Shown piece by piece: positions 62,926 through 64,000 of a stretch of DNA of 64,000 nucleotides. Under the pieces are notes generated by a model. That model worked only from the letters and a program-made list of their open reading frames with translations, had not been told where the DNA came from and ran no database searches. The position numbers were made by a program, and so were the translations under genes. The stretch's first letter is position 1. Every line of letters starts with the position of its first letter. The stretch comes from Salegentibacter_A chungangensis (GTDB lineage: Bacteria > Bacteroidota > Bacteroidia > Flavobacteriales > Flavobacteriaceae), in contig NZ_JBHTLI010000002.1 in NCBI RefSeq assembly GCF_042678405.1, positions 62,001 to 126,000 of the forward strand. Reading direction: 5' to 3'.

Positions 62926-63866
62926 TGAACTTTGAAGAATTTCAAAATATTTACCAACACACTCTTCCAGAGCATTTTAAAAACAGTGTTAGTTCAAAAC
63001 CTTTAGTAAGCATCTGTGTTCAAACCTTTCAACATGCAAATTATATCTCTACCTGCCTGGATTCTTTACTTAATCAACAAGTAAATTTTGAATATGAAAT
63101 ATTGCTTGGGGAGGATAACTCTAATGATTCGACAAGAGATATTTGCATCACTTATGCAAAAAAATATCCAGATAAGATAAGATTATTTCTTCATCATAAT
63201 GAGAATAAAATAAGAATAAACAATATACCTACAGGTAACTTTAATGCCCTTTATAACTTCTTTCAGGCACGGGGGAAATATATAGCATTTTGTGAAGGGG
63301 ATGATTATTGGACAGATAAAAAGAAACTTCAAAAACAAGTAGATTTTCTAGAAAGTAATAGGGAGTACATTCTTACATTTCACCAGTATGAGGTTAATCT
63401 CTCTAAAAACCTAACAGAAAACCAAGAACAAAAATTAGATCAACAATTGTCTGATATAGAATCAAGGGATCTACAGTGTTTAATTTACCAACCTCTTCTT
63501 TCTACTGTTTGCTTCAGAAAACAATTCCAAGAACTTCCCTATCAATTAGGCGAAGTTATTAATGTAGATAGTTTTTTATTGAGTGTGTTAGGAGGGTTTG
63601 GAAAAGCTAAATTTATTAATAATATAAACCCTTCTGTGTATAGAAAACATAAAGGCGGTATCTGGACAAGCAAGGAAAGGGTGCAAAAACTTGAAATTAA
63701 GACATATACCTATAAGAAACTGATAGAGTACCATAAACAGCAAAAACAAAAAAGTACCGCAAAATGTTTAGAAAAGGAATTGAAGAATATTTATAGAATG
63801 CTTTTTATGCATTTTATGAAAAAGACCCGCATTATTTCAGCCCTTAAATTAACACATAAGATTTAA
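62925..63866 (+). CDS. Glycosyltransferase family 2
   Basis: 313 residues, GT-A fold: VSICVQTFQHANYISTCLDS, GEDNSNDSTRD (first Asp), FCEGDDYWTD (DDxW/DxD type metal site). C-terminal part helical and basic. Transfers a sugar in polysaccharide assembly; the acceptor is unknown. Starts at the last base of the NeuD-like gene. Confidence 0.9.
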   Translation: MNFEEFQNIYQHTLPEHFKNSVSSKPLVSICVQTFQHANYISTCLDSLLNQQVNFEYEILLGEDNSNDSTRDICITYAKKYPDKIRLFLHHNENKIRINNIPTGNFNALYNFFQARGKYIAFCEGDDYWTDKKKLQKQVDFLESNREYILTFHQYEVNLSKNLTENQEQKLDQQLSDIESRDLQCLIYQPLLSTVCFRKQFQELPYQLGEVINVDSFLLSVLGGFGKAKFINNINPSVYRKHKGGIWTSKERVQKLEIKTYTYKKLIEYHKQQKQKSTAKCLEKELKNIYRMLFMHFMKKTRIISALKLTHKI

Positions 63867-64000
63867 TTAACCTCCGATCAAAAACTTTAAACGGAACCAA
63901 AACACTTTAACAATTGGTTTTACATAAATAGGATCTATAGCTAGGGCCTTTAAGTAATAATCTTTTGCTTTTAGTCTATTGCCATTTTTTTCATTCAGAT
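63867..64000 (-). CDS. C-terminal end of a gene entering from the right edge, TPR-like tail
   Basis: Minus-strand frame open from the edge to the stop at 63867. It encodes at least 43 residues: RLKAKDYYLKALAIDPIYVKP followed by VFWFRLKFLIGG. The first part reads as a TPR helix pair, common at the C-terminus of glycosyltransferases of this type of locus. Too short to name. It is convergent with the GT2 gene and abuts its stop. Confidence 0.55.
   Translation of the reverse strand, partial: LNEKNGNRLKAKDYYLKALAIDPIYVKPIVKVFWFRLKFLIGG

Noticed and set aside
1..64000. tRNA, rRNA, insertion sequences, prophage genes, CRISPR arrays, toxin-antitoxin pairs
   Set aside because: None found on either strand: no transposase or integrase motifs, no regular spacer repeats, no cloverleaf-like segments noticed by eye.

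Overview
The window reads as chromosomal DNA from a marine-type member of Bacteroidota, family Flavobacteriaceae; a Gramella/Christiangramia-like genome is a reasonable guess from gene content, not a proven assignment. The basis: AT-rich DNA, promoters of the Bacteroidota type (TAnnTTTG -7 elements), almost no Shine-Dalgarno sequences, a M61 peptidase, Wzi/Wza/Wzc capsule proteins and response regulators of the Rcp1-like kind. No tRNA, rRNA, insertion sequence, prophage or CRISPR array was seen.

Layout. (1) 1-6982, minus strand: a light-sensing operon running from a CheB-CheR-PAS-kinase fusion through a bacteriophytochrome kinase and a response regulator to a heme oxygenase cut by the window edge, which would make the biliverdin chromophore. 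(2) 7294-22370: an mlaEFD lipid transport operon, then a stress island holding four tandem-domain universal stress proteins, a TerB-like protein, a zinc ribbon protein, a LOG-family protein, a REC-CRP fusion regulator, an Hsp20 chaperone, a WG-repeat protein, an ATP-cone nuclease, a beta-CASP metallo-beta-lactamase nuclease and two related helical proteins. (3) 22371-25680: proline synthesis proC-proB-proA behind a structured leader. (4) 25764-33152: M61 peptidase, Kef-type antiporter, ABC1/UbiB kinase-like protein, S10 carboxypeptidase. (5) 33157-38018, minus: threonine operon thrA-thrB-thrC preceded by an unannotated Thr/Ile/Met-rich leader peptide. (6) 38120-40811, minus: AAA+ chelatase-like ATPase and VWA protein pair. 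(7) 40994-42906: PAP2 phosphatase and EEP nuclease/phosphatase. (8) 42903-49058, minus: a signalling cluster of one large PAS kinase, two single-domain response regulators and a REC-PAS protein with a phospho-acceptor helix but no ATPase domain. (9) 49087-64000: capsule/exopolysaccharide locus (wzi, cpsB-type phosphatase, wzc, wza, a pglF/E/D/C/A-like diacetylbacillosamine-type sugar set, further glycosyl- and acyltransferases) with two lipoproteins sharing an unfamiliar repeat.

How the parts work together. The most notable result is a predicted regulon. Ten copies of a CRP/FNR-type dyad (TGA-N6-TCA, mostly TGAY-N4-RTCA) lie in gaps between genes in the island. In seven of them (mlaE, usp at 9978, the TerB operon, the WG gene, usp at 15818, usp at 16746, the gene at 20761) the distance from dyad centre to the first T of a TAnnTTTA-like -7 element is exactly 29.5 bp, on either strand. 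This is class II activator geometry. The REC-CRP regulator encoded at 13036-14091 keeps the Glu/Arg pair of the CRP recognition helix and is the natural candidate to bind them. The same geometry also settles several start codons. A possible small RNA (about 14177-14388) is served by one of the sites.
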